Positions 32,537 through 40,029 of a stretch of 64,000 bases of DNA are shown here, in pieces (position 1 is the stretch's first letter; the number at the start of each line of letters is the position of its first letter). The notes under the pieces are model-generated. The model was not told where the DNA came from. It made no database searches and saw nothing but the letters and a program-made list of their open reading frames with translations. Both the position numbers and the translations under genes were made by a program. Source of the DNA: Nocardia miyunensis NBRC 108239 (GTDB lineage Bacteria; Actinomycetota; Actinomycetes; Mycobacteriales; Mycobacteriaceae); NCBI RefSeq assembly GCF_001613065.1, contig NZ_BDBQ01000069.1, positions 1 to 64,000 of the forward strand, written 5' to 3'.

Positions 32537-33592
32537 ATGAGCGCGCGCAGCTGGCCCCAGATTCTCGGGGCCCTCACCGACGGGGTCGACCTGACCACGG
32601 AGGAAACCGCGTGGGCGATCGATGAGATCTTCTCCGACAACGCGACCCAGGCGCAGATCGCTGCGTTCGGCGTCGCGATGAAGATGAAGGGCCCGACCCC
32701 CGCGGAACTGGCGGGCCTCGCCGACGCCATGCTCGGACTGTCCCGCCGCGTGCCGATCGAGGGTGCGGCGATCGATATCGTCGGCACCGGCGGCGATCGG
32801 TCGGGCACGGTCAACATCTCCACGATGTCCTCGATCGTGGTGTCGGCGGCCGGAATTCCGGTGGTCAAGCACGGCAATCGGGCGGCCTCCTCCAAGAGCG
32901 GCGGCGCGGACGTGCTCGAGGCGCTCGGGGTGAAGATCGCGCTGGGCCCGAAATCGGTGGCGCGGTGCGTGCGCGAGGTCGGCATCGGTTTCTGTTTCGC
33001 CCCGATATTCCATTCCGGCCTGCGCTTCGCCGGACGCGCCCGCGCCGAGATCGGCATCCCCACCGTCTACAACGTGCTCGGCCCATTGACCAACCCGGCC
33101 CAGCCGCAGGCCGGACTCATCGGCTGCGCCTTCGCGGACCTGGTCGGCGTGATCGCCGGAGCGTTCGCGGAGCGCGGGAAGAACGCGCTGGTGGTGCGGG
33201 GAAACGACGGCCTGGACGAGATCACCACCGCCGACACCACCGACGTCTGGGTGGTCACCGGGGGCAGGGTGTCCGAGACCACCGTCGACCCGACGCGTCT
33301 GGGCATCGAGCGGGTCCCCCCGGAGGCGCTGCGCGGTGGTGACGCCGAGATCAACGCCGCCATCGCCCGCGAGATGTTCGCCGGCGCTCCCGGCGCGGTC
33401 CGCGACGCGGTACTGCTGAACTCCGCGGCCGCGATCGTCTCGTACGAGCTCACCCCCGAGTCCGCGAGCGGCGATATCCACGATGCGCTGGCCGCGTCGC
33501 TGGCCCGGGTGGCCGATGCCGTGGACAGCGGTGCGGCCGCGAACCTGCTGGAACGCTGGGCGGCGCTGAGCAACGAACTCGGCGACGACTGA
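32537..33592 (+). CDS. trpD: Anthranilate phosphoribosyltransferase
   Basis: 351-residue enzyme of tryptophan synthesis, joining anthranilate and PRPP. The PRPP motif IVGTGGDRSGTVNIST, KHGNRAASSKSGGADVLEALGV and the metal-binding GNDGLDEI are present. The start is ATG 32537, with GGGAGAGG just upstream; the longer frame begins 27 bases earlier without a site. Not grouped with other trp genes, as in M. tuberculosis, where it also diverges from ctaE. Confidence 0.95.
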   Translation: MSARSWPQILGALTDGVDLTTEETAWAIDEIFSDNATQAQIAAFGVAMKMKGPTPAELAGLADAMLGLSRRVPIEGAAIDIVGTGGDRSGTVNISTMSSIVVSAAGIPVVKHGNRAASSKSGGADVLEALGVKIALGPKSVARCVREVGIGFCFAPIFHSGLRFAGRARAEIGIPTVYNVLGPLTNPAQPQAGLIGCAFADLVGVIAGAFAERGKNALVVRGNDGLDEITTADTTDVWVVTGGRVSETTVDPTRLGIERVPPEALRGGDAEINAAIAREMFAGAPGAVRDAVLLNSAAAIVSYELTPESASGDIHDALAASLARVADAVDSGAAANLLERWAALSNELGDD

Positions 33593-33739
33593 ATCGCAGG
33601 ATCCGCGCGGCGCACGACCGAATCACGCTCGTTCACAGTGGGATTCATCACCCGGTCTGGGGCCTGCACAGATTCGCTTCGCGTCCTTCGGAATTCGGCG
33701 TGGATTTCCGTGTTCGTAGCAGGGCCGCGGGTTTCGGGG

Positions 33740-33764
33740 TGATCATCGAGGGGCTTTGATCATC
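33740..33764 (+). promoter_or_regulatory. Direct repeat of TGATCATC before the DUF218 gene
   Basis: TGATCATC at 33740-33747 and 33757-33764, starts 17 bases apart, about 30 bases before the DUF218 ATG. Each holds the palindrome TGATCA. Possible operator; weak. Confidence 0.3.
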
Positions 33765-33793
33765 CTGCTGTGGCAGATCTCCCGGGAGGTCCG

Positions 33794-34444
33794 ATGTTCA
33801 TCCGGTTCCGTCCTGAACCTCGCTCACGCACCGCTACGACCAGGCGGTTACTGCTCGCCGCCGCCGCGACGACCACGATCCTCGGAGCCGCCGGTCCCGC
33901 GGTCGCCGACCCCGTCCCCCCGAATCCGCTCGCGAATATCCCCGCCGATGTGCTCGCGGCGTCGCACCCCAGCTCGATGCAACTGCCCGGCCTGCCGCTG
34001 ACCGCCGGATACAGCTCCGATACCGCCATCGTCATCCTCGGCTACGGCCTGCAGCCGGACGGCAGGATGCGGCCCGAGCTGATCCAGCGGCTCGAGGCCG
34101 GATACGTGCAGGCGATCCTGGCTCCCGCGACCCCGGTGATCGTCACCGGCGGCAATCCGCACAACGGCGTCACCGAGGCGCAGGCGATGGCCGGATGGCT
34201 GGTCGCACACCGTATTCCGGCCAGGCGCATCCACCCCGAGACGCGGGCCGAGACAACCGTGCAGAACGCGCGGTACTCCCATCATGTGATGGATTCCATC
34301 GAGGCGCGCCGGGCGGTCGTGGTCACCTCCTCGAACCACGTCGGCCGCGCCGTCGGCGATTTCGTCGGCGCGGGCATCCCGGTGATCGGCACCCTCACGC
34401 CGGATCAGGCTCCGCTGCGGGCGATTCCGTTCCTGCCGCGATAG
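33794..34444 (+). CDS. Secreted YdcF-like (DUF218) protein
   Basis: 216 residues: signal peptide (about 1-37, ending AVADP), then a DUF218 fold with IVILGYGLQPDGRMRPEL, PVIVTGGNPHNGVTEA, ETRAETTVQNARYS and VVVTSSNHVGRA. DUF218 proteins such as YdcF and SanA act at the envelope and may bind nucleotide-sugar or lipid intermediates, but the reaction is not settled. The start is ATG 33794 because GGGAGG lies directly upstream. Convergent with the MaoC gene, with ten bases between stops. Confidence 0.8.
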   Translation: MFIRFRPEPRSRTATTRRLLLAAAATTTILGAAGPAVADPVPPNPLANIPADVLAASHPSSMQLPGLPLTAGYSSDTAIVILGYGLQPDGRMRPELIQRLEAGYVQAILAPATPVIVTGGNPHNGVTEAQAMAGWLVAHRIPARRIHPETRAETTVQNARYSHHVMDSIEARRAVVVTSSNHVGRAVGDFVGAGIPVIGTLTPDQAPLRAIPFLPR

Positions 34445-34454
34445 CGCCCCGATC

Positions 34455-34907
34455 TCAGGACATGTAGCGAACGATGCTCTCGGCGACGCAGGCCGGTTTG
34501 TCCGCACCCTCGAGTTCGATCGTGACGCCACGTTCGGCCTGGACGCCGCCGGGGATCTCCCGCACCGAGTCCAGGCTGACGCGGGCGCGGATGCGACCGC
34601 CGACCGGAACGGGGGTGATGAACCGGACCTTGTTGAGCCCGTAGTTGATTCCCAGCCGCACCCCGCCGACGCTGGTGGCCTGATTCACCAGCGGCACCGA
34701 CAGCGACAGGGTCAGGAATCCGTGCGCGATGGGCCCGCCGAACGGCCCGTGGGCCGCCTTCTCCGGATCCACGTGGATCCACTGGTGGTCGCCGGTGGCG
34801 TCGGCGAAGGTGTCCACGCGCTGCTGATCGATCGTCATCCAGTCGCTGACACCGATCTCGGTGCCCACGGCGGCGGTGAACTCTTCCAGATTCGCGAACT
34901 CGGTCAT
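34455..34907 (-). CDS. MaoC-like (R)-specific enoyl-CoA hydratase
   Basis: 150-residue hot-dog-fold hydratase. The hydratase 2 motif is clear: DWMTIDQQRVDTFADATGDHQWIHVDPEKA, with the catalytic Asp/His pair, then GPIAHGFLTLSL. Closely like M. tuberculosis Rv0130 (HtdZ) in length and motif. It hydrates trans-2-enoyl-CoA to (R)-3-hydroxyacyl-CoA. The ATG at 34907 has AAGGAG nine bases upstream. Downstream of the TetR gene in the same direction (43-base gap) and could be its target. Confidence 0.88.
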   Translation of the reverse strand: MTEFANLEEFTAAVGTEIGVSDWMTIDQQRVDTFADATGDHQWIHVDPEKAAHGPFGGPIAHGFLTLSLSVPLVNQATSVGGVRLGINYGLNKVRFITPVPVGGRIRARVSLDSVREIPGGVQAERGVTIELEGADKPACVAESIVRYMS

Positions 34908-34950
34908 TTCAAGCGCTCCTTCGGTTCTCACCGATCACGTTAGCCTTTAC

Positions 34951-35553
34951 TCACGGCTTGCCCGGCGACCGGGCGAGCGCCGCGTCCAGCAGGGTTTCCG
35001 CGGCCACGCGGGCGTCGGCCCCCGCGACGCCGTCACCGTCGATCTGGGTGACCACGGTGGCGCCCTCGACGAGCAGGAGCAATTGCCTGGCCACGGGTGC
35101 CGGATCGGCCACTCCGGCCTCGGTCAGCAACTGCTGCAACAGTTTTCGATATCGCATCAGATGACCGCGGGTGATGTCCCGGGCACTGTCCCCGCCTCGG
35201 CTGTCCGCCGCGTAGTTGACCACCGCGCAACCGCGGAAACCCTGTTCGGCGAACCAGCGCGTCAGCAGGTCGAACAGCGCCGTCACCCGGGCGCGGCCCG
35301 CGGGCACCTCGGCCAGACCGGCGGCCAGCCAGGCGTGGACGCGATCGCTGCGTTCGCGCACCACCGCCTCGGCCAGCCCCTCCTTGGACTCGAAATAGCG
35401 GTAGATGGTCAGGGGTGAGGCATTGGCGGCCGTCGCGATCTCGCGCATACCGACAGCGGCGAGACTGCGCTCGTAGAACAGCCTCGCGGCCACATCCAGC
35501 ACCCGGGCGCGGGTGGCATCGGGATCGATCGTCTCTCCGGCCTTGACCGGCAT
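34951..35553 (-). CDS. TetR-family regulator
   Basis: 200 residues. N-terminal helix-turn-helix with ATRARVLDVAARLFYERSLAAVGMREIATAA and ASPLTIYRYFESKEGL, then a helical ligand-binding domain with FRGCAVVNYAADS, a pattern seen in TetR proteins that control lipid or aldehyde metabolism. Preceded by a 47-codon gene that ends nine bases before the ATG at 35553, suggesting one transcript. A palindrome at the head of that transcript is the probable autoregulatory site. May also regulate the MaoC gene downstream. Confidence 0.85.
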   Translation of the reverse strand: MPVKAGETIDPDATRARVLDVAARLFYERSLAAVGMREIATAANASPLTIYRYFESKEGLAEAVVRERSDRVHAWLAAGLAEVPAGRARVTALFDLLTRWFAEQGFRGCAVVNYAADSRGGDSARDITRGHLMRYRKLLQQLLTEAGVADPAPVARQLLLLVEGATVVTQIDGDGVAGADARVAAETLLDAALARSPGKP

Positions 35554-35562
35554 CGGATCACC

Positions 35563-35706
35563 TCATTTCGGTATCTCCGGCACGAGCGCGGCGGGAGCCC
35601 GGACCGGTCTGCGCAGCAGGGTACCCGCGAGCGTCGCGGCCCCGATCCGCAGGACCGCCGCCACCACTGAGGCGGTGCGACATCCGACCCTGATCGCCGC
35701 TCCCAT
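35563..35706 (-). CDS. Small membrane peptide upstream of tetR
   Basis: 47 codons: MGAAIRVGCRTASVV, a hydrophobic Ala/Leu/Val/Ile centre of about 20 residues, then RRPVRAPAALVPEIPK. Too short for confident calling, but the frame is intact, it ends nine bases before the tetR start, its stop overlaps the tetR ribosome site (GAGGTG), and a promoter-plus-palindrome lies 10 bases upstream. Alternatively it is an untranslated leader. Confidence 0.4.
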   Translation of the reverse strand: MGAAIRVGCRTASVVAAVLRIGAATLAGTLLRRPVRAPAALVPEIPK

Positions 35707-35716
35707 ACCCAGAAGA

Positions 35717-35741
35717 TAACTATAGTTACCATCTACGGTAA
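35717..35741 (-). promoter_or_regulatory. TetR operator candidate
   Basis: Perfect 12-base palindrome TAACTATAGTTA (35717-35728) overlapping a second inverted repeat TTACC-N6-GGTAA (35726-35741). The minus-strand TATAGT inside it could be the -10 of the small-peptide/tetR transcript, so binding would repress transcription. Strikingly AT-rich for this genome. Confidence 0.6.
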
Positions 35742-35778
35742 GCGGCGAAAGCCCGCTGTCGCTCGGGGAGCTGCGAAG

Positions 35779-36702
35779 TCAGCGCGGGAACTGGACGAGG
35801 ACGCGCATTCCGGCGGGTTCGAGAAGAACGACGGTGGGGATGAGTTCCGAACCGCAGTCGTGCGGCTCGCGGACCAGATCGGCGAGGATGCCCGCGGCAT
35901 CGGTGTCGGCTCGGGCGAAGTAGAGGTGGTCCTCGCACGGGAAGGCCGCGACGAAACGATCACCGCCGATCAAGCCGGCCACCCGATCGGCGAAACCCGG
36001 CACGGCCAGCGCGGCGGCCGGCATGTGGCGGGAGTCGATGCCCTGGAAGTGCACGACCCGTTCGCGGGCGGTCTCGCCGCGCAGTACCGTGCGCAGGCCC
36101 TCGCCCAGGTTCGCATTCGCCTCCGCGAGAACGTCGTCGAAGGTGAAACCCGTGTCCTGCACATGTTTTTCGAGCACCCAGTGCATGCCGAGCGAGCCCT
36201 GCGGAGTCGGCGCGACACCCGCGACCACCACGTACAGCTGTCCGGGAATCAGCTCACGCGAGGCCATCAGCGGCGGCGGCTCGCTCGTGGTGCGCAACAT
36301 CGGAATCATCAGCGGCTCGTCGGAACCGGCTTCGCGATCGGTCCGATTCGCGCGCTGGCGCTCCTCCTGCTCCAACTGCCGCTCGGCCTCCTGCCGGGCC
36401 CGCTCCGCGGCGGCCAGGGCCTGATCCCAGCCGTCCGGTTCGGGCCGGGCGAAGGCCGCGGAGACCTCGCGCAGATTCGGGAAGTTCTTGCGCAGGAAAC
36501 TCTCGTCGGCCTCGGTGGGCGCCCAGTCCGAGGCGATGCCGGTGACCGATTCCGCGGTCATCCCGTGCTGGCGGATCACCGTCCGCCACGCCTGCCGGTA
36601 CCCGTCCTCGACGAGCACCGGAACGGTCGTATCGGCCATCTGCCCGGAATCTCCGTACCGGAAGATGACGATATTGACCTCGTCGCGCACAGCCTCACTC
36701 AC
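35779..36702 (-). CDS. Conserved-looking protein of unknown function
   Basis: 307-residue soluble acidic protein. N-terminal EVNIVIFRYGDSG and DTTVPVLVEDGYRQAWRTVI, a middle Glu/Arg/Gln-rich helix (about 100-130, coiled-coil-like) and a C-terminal domain with GQLYVVVAGV and YFARADTDAAG. No signal or membrane segment. I do not recognise the family. The start is GTG 36702 (or 36705): GGAGGAG lies six bases upstream. It stands alone between tetR and the sulfation operon. Confidence 0.7.
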   Translation of the reverse strand: MSEAVRDEVNIVIFRYGDSGQMADTTVPVLVEDGYRQAWRTVIRQHGMTAESVTGIASDWAPTEADESFLRKNFPNLREVSAAFARPEPDGWDQALAAAERARQEAERQLEQEERQRANRTDREAGSDEPLMIPMLRTTSEPPPLMASRELIPGQLYVVVAGVAPTPQGSLGMHWVLEKHVQDTGFTFDDVLAEANANLGEGLRTVLRGETARERVVHFQGIDSRHMPAAALAVPGFADRVAGLIGGDRFVAAFPCEDHLYFARADTDAAGILADLVREPHDCGSELIPTVVLLEPAGMRVLVQFPR

Positions 36703-36810
36703 CACAATCTCCTCCGGCCCCGAATCCGCCCACAACAAAGGCGATTTCGGAACTTAGGCGATATCCGACGGACACGCCAAAACGATCATCGCCGGTGGGC
36801 GGGTCGCGCC

Positions 36811-36835
36811 GGCGCGGACCGCCCGGATCCGCGCC
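36811..36835 (-). terminator. Terminator of the sulfation operon
   Basis: Eight-base stem GGCGCGGA / TCCGCGCC with a nine-base loop, 15 bases past the sulfotransferase stop. No T-tract. Confidence 0.5.
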
Positions 36836-36850
36836 GCAACGCCCCCTCGA

Positions 36851-37984
36851 TCAGCCCGAGAAGTGCGCCCTGACCTGATCCTCGGTAAGTCCGTAGTCGG
36901 CCAGCTCGTACCGGTGCGCGGGTTTGCGGTCCCCGCTGTGGCTCTCCTCGTCCAGGGCGGTCATCCCCGCCCGCGCGGCATCGGTGAATTCGATACCGAA
37001 CTTCCGGTAGATCGACTCGATCGTGCCGAGCGGATCCGCCCGCAGATCGGCGAAGTCGACATCGATGAACTGCGCCGGATCGTGCCGCGCACGCGCGGCG
37101 GTGAACTCGCGCAGCCCGCGCGACCACAGCTCCAGCTGCGACTCGCCGATCCGTTTGCCGGAGAAGGTGTTCGACCATCCCGAGGTGGCATGTTCGGACA
37201 GACTGCACGCCGACGCCAGGACGGTCACCGGATCACGGTGCGTCTGGATGATCAGCGCGTCCGGATACACCGCCAGAAGCGCGTCCAGGGCGAACAGGTG
37301 ACTCGGGTTCTTCAGAACCCAGCGCCGCGCGTCGCCGAGCCCGATCAGCTGCAGATTCTCGCGATGCCGGGTATAGGCGTTGGTCCAGTCCTGCCGTCGC
37401 AGCCAGTGCGAATAGGTCGGCAGATAGGCCAGGGTCTCGTAGGCGATGGATTTCGCGGTCTGCCGCAACAGCTGCCAGCACTCCTCCACCTCGGCGGCGG
37501 ACATGTAGTGCAGGCCCATGAATTCGGGATTCTCGATGTGATGCTGCGCGAATCCGGCATCGATCTGCTGGAATATCGGGTTCTGCGACCAGGTTTCGCG
37601 CGGCGGGCGCGGCTGCGGATATTCGGTCAGCCACATTTCCAGGGCCTGATGCTGCGGATCGGCGGCGAGCAGCCGGTGCAGTGCGGTCGTGCCGGTGCGA
37701 GGCAGCCCGGTCACGAATATCGGCCTGGTGACCGGGGTTTCGACGTACTCGGGATGAGCCTTCCAGGATGCCTCGCTCAGCGCGCGGGCCACCAGGGCGC
37801 CGCGCAGGAAATAGCGGTTCATCTTGCTGCCGAGTTCGGTCAGATCGGCGTCGCGCCGATACGACTCCAGCAGGACGCCCAGCGCCTCGGTGTAGTCGTC
37901 GGCCCCGAAATCGGTGAGCCCGCAGGCTTTCGTCGCCGAGGCGTGCAGATCCTCGATCGTGCCGACGTCGGTACGTACAGTCAT
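36851..37984 (-). CDS. PAPS-dependent sulfotransferase
   Basis: 377-residue cytosolic sulfotransferase family protein, similar in plan to mycobacterial Stf3-type enzymes. The 5'-phosphosulfate loop is RPIFVTGLPRTGTTALHRLL (about residue 90); VLKNPSHLFALDALLAVYPDALIIQTHRDP (about 225) contains the 3'-phosphate-binding Ser and Arg region. It would move sulfate from PAPS to a hydroxyl on a lipid, sterol, quinol or similar acceptor. Last gene of cysD-cysNC-DUF1214-SDR-sulfotransferase, with a 13-base gap to the SDR. The acceptor cannot be read from sequence. Confidence 0.88.
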   Translation of the reverse strand: MTVRTDVGTIEDLHASATKACGLTDFGADDYTEALGVLLESYRRDADLTELGSKMNRYFLRGALVARALSEASWKAHPEYVETPVTRPIFVTGLPRTGTTALHRLLAADPQHQALEMWLTEYPQPRPPRETWSQNPIFQQIDAGFAQHHIENPEFMGLHYMSAAEVEECWQLLRQTAKSIAYETLAYLPTYSHWLRRQDWTNAYTRHRENLQLIGLGDARRWVLKNPSHLFALDALLAVYPDALIIQTHRDPVTVLASACSLSEHATSGWSNTFSGKRIGESQLELWSRGLREFTAARARHDPAQFIDVDFADLRADPLGTIESIYRKFGIEFTDAARAGMTALDEESHSGDRKPAHRYELADYGLTEDQVRAHFSG

Positions 37985-37997
37985 ATCTTCGATTCCT

Positions 37998-38774
37998 TCA
38001 AGAATGGTATTCGCCGCAGTTGACGTCGAGGGTCTGGCCGGTGATGGCGCTGGACCAGTCGGAGGCGAAGAAGACCACGGCGCGGGCGATCTCGTCGGGT
38101 TCGGGCAGGCGCTTCAGGTCCGAGCGGCTCGCGGTCTGCTCGTACACCTGTTCGGGGGTGATGCCGTATTTCTTCGCGACCTCACCGAAATACCATTTCA
38201 GCTGATCGCTCCAGATATATCCGGGCGCGACGGTGTTGATCCGAATTCCCTTGTCCCCCAGCTCGGTCGCCAAGGTCTGCGACATCGCCAGCAGCGCGGC
38301 CTTGGCGACTTTGTAACTGCCGTAACGGGGTTCGGAATGGCGCAGCACCATCGAATTGATCATCACCACCGAGCCCCGCGACTCGGCCAGCGCGTCGGTG
38401 AACGCCTTGGTCACTCGCAATCCGCCGAGCACCGTCAGTTCGACGCTGTCCCGGATCTGCTGAAAATCGGTGCGCTCCAACGGCTTCATCGAAGGCACCG
38501 AGAACGCGTTGTTCACCAGCGCGTCCACTCGGCCGAAGGTATCCACCGTGCGGGTGATCAGATTCGCGACCGCGTCGTCGTCGGTGATATCGGTCGGCAC
38601 GGTCAATGTCGTGCCGCCCGCGGCCTCCACCTCCGCCGCCACCGCGGCCAACCGCGATTCGGTCCGAGCGGCGAGGACGACCTTGGCCCCCTGCGCCGCG
38701 GCCTGCAGGCAGATCGACCGCCCCAACCCGGGACCCACACCGCTGACCACGACCACCTTGTCCGCCAGCAGCAT
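37998..38774 (-). CDS. Short-chain dehydrogenase/reductase
   Basis: 258-residue classical SDR. Cofactor motif VVVSGVGPGLGRS (TGxxxGxG-type, with S for T), NNAFSVPS in place of NNAG, catalytic Ser in MINSMV, and YGSYKVAKAAL with the active-site Tyr and Lys; ARTESR after the second strand favours NADP(H) or NAD(H) ambiguously. It oxidises or reduces a hydroxyl/ketone, possibly producing or removing the hydroxyl to be sulfated. ATG 38774 shares one base with the DUF1214 stop (TGATG), showing coupling. Confidence 0.88.
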   Translation of the reverse strand: MLLADKVVVVSGVGPGLGRSICLQAAAQGAKVVLAARTESRLAAVAAEVEAAGGTTLTVPTDITDDDAVANLITRTVDTFGRVDALVNNAFSVPSMKPLERTDFQQIRDSVELTVLGGLRVTKAFTDALAESRGSVVMINSMVLRHSEPRYGSYKVAKAALLAMSQTLATELGDKGIRINTVAPGYIWSDQLKWYFGEVAKKYGITPEQVYEQTASRSDLKRLPEPDEIARAVVFFASDWSSAITGQTLDVNCGEYHS

Positions 38775-39979
38775 CACAGCATCCTCTCCGCGAAACCCCG
38801 CTGACGTTCGGCAATCCGTGCCCGCCAACCACTCTCATCGATCTTGTTGGTCTCGTAGTACGGCAGATGCGCGGCGACCTCGTCCAGTGCGAGCAACTGC
38901 ACGGTGGGACCGTCGGCGTCGGTCATCGCCCGAGCCACGCGCTGCCAGCGGAACTGCAGGATGCCGCGGCGACGTCCGGTGGTCTCGATCCAGTTGGCGA
39001 TACCGGGATTGCCCGCCGAAACCACCATGCGGATCACGCCGTCCGGATCTGCCTGCGCCTGGGCGCTGTTCAGGCTGGTCTGATGGTTCACGTAATCCAG
39101 CGAGATATACCAGCGGCTGCCGAGCTGAAAACCCTGATAGGGCGCATCGGATTTCGGCACCGTGATCAGCAGCGCCTGATCCGGCGCCAGATCGAAATGC
39201 CCGACCGAGGAGAACTGCGTGCTCAGGCCGCCGGGAGTGAGCCGGGGTTCGGTCAGCGTATTGACCGGCAGGTCCAGATAGAACCACTTCGGGAAGTTGA
39301 ACCAGGTGTGGATACGCTGCACCAGCGCCCGCGCCGCGGCCCGGTAACGCTTGCGCAACCGATCCAGATCCGCTGCGGCAGGGGCGGTTCCGACGGTGTC
39401 CACCCGCTCGATACGAATGGTTCCCTTGCGCTCGTTCGCCCAGTCGCCGTACACCTCGCGCACCGCCAGCATCGAAGCGCCCTCGCCGAGCACGAAATAA
39501 TTCGGTCCCGGATCGGCCTTGGGCGGCCCGAATCGCAGCCGGTAACCGCCGTCCGCATCGATCCGCAGGCGGCGGTCGTCGAACGCGTCGTCGCCATCGG
39601 GCACATCGGTGGCCGTGTAATCGCCCTTGAGCACCTGGAAACTCAGATCCACCGTGCTGCCGCGGATTCCGGTGAGCAGATATTCCGCACCGGGCTCGAC
39701 ATTCGCGTGATAGTAGAGCGTATCCGGATTGTCCAGACCCATCTTGGTGTACGGGCCGGTGGAGGTGACGAACTGCGGATGGCTCGTACCGTGCACCCCG
39801 GACAGCTGCAGCACCGCGGCGATACTCCCGGCGAGATACTCGTACCCCTCGGCGAGATCGTCTTCGCTGTCGATGAAATCGGCTGCGGCAATCAGTCTTT
39901 CGGCCTCGGCGATGGCGGCCCGGAACGGCTCGGTGAGCGACGGTTCGGGTGTGTTCGCCTCTGCGGGTGGGTTTTCCAT
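38774..39979 (-). CDS. DUF1214-domain protein
   Basis: 401-residue soluble protein. Features include GLDNPDTLYYHANVEPGAEYLL, EGASMLAVREVYGDW, FNFPKWFYLDLP and, at the C-terminus, the DUF1214 core VRMVVSAGNPGIANWIETTG-like segment ending QFRWQ. DUF1214 proteins have no known reaction; several occur with steroid or lipid genes. No signal peptide. ATG 39979 with AGGAA upstream, 50 bases after cysNC. Its retention in a PAPS/sulfotransferase operon suggests a role in handling or modifying the acceptor, which is inference. Confidence 0.8.
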   Translation of the reverse strand: MENPPAEANTPEPSLTEPFRAAIAEAERLIAAADFIDSEDDLAEGYEYLAGSIAAVLQLSGVHGTSHPQFVTSTGPYTKMGLDNPDTLYYHANVEPGAEYLLTGIRGSTVDLSFQVLKGDYTATDVPDGDDAFDDRRLRIDADGGYRLRFGPPKADPGPNYFVLGEGASMLAVREVYGDWANERKGTIRIERVDTVGTAPAAADLDRLRKRYRAAARALVQRIHTWFNFPKWFYLDLPVNTLTEPRLTPGGLSTQFSSVGHFDLAPDQALLITVPKSDAPYQGFQLGSRWYISLDYVNHQTSLNSAQAQADPDGVIRMVVSAGNPGIANWIETTGRRRGILQFRWQRVARAMTDADGPTVQLLALDEVAAHLPYYETNKIDESGWRARIAERQRGFAERML

Positions 39980-40029
39980 TCGGTTCCTGATTCGTCGGAA
40001 ATGGTCGTGGGAATGACGGTGTGCCGCTG

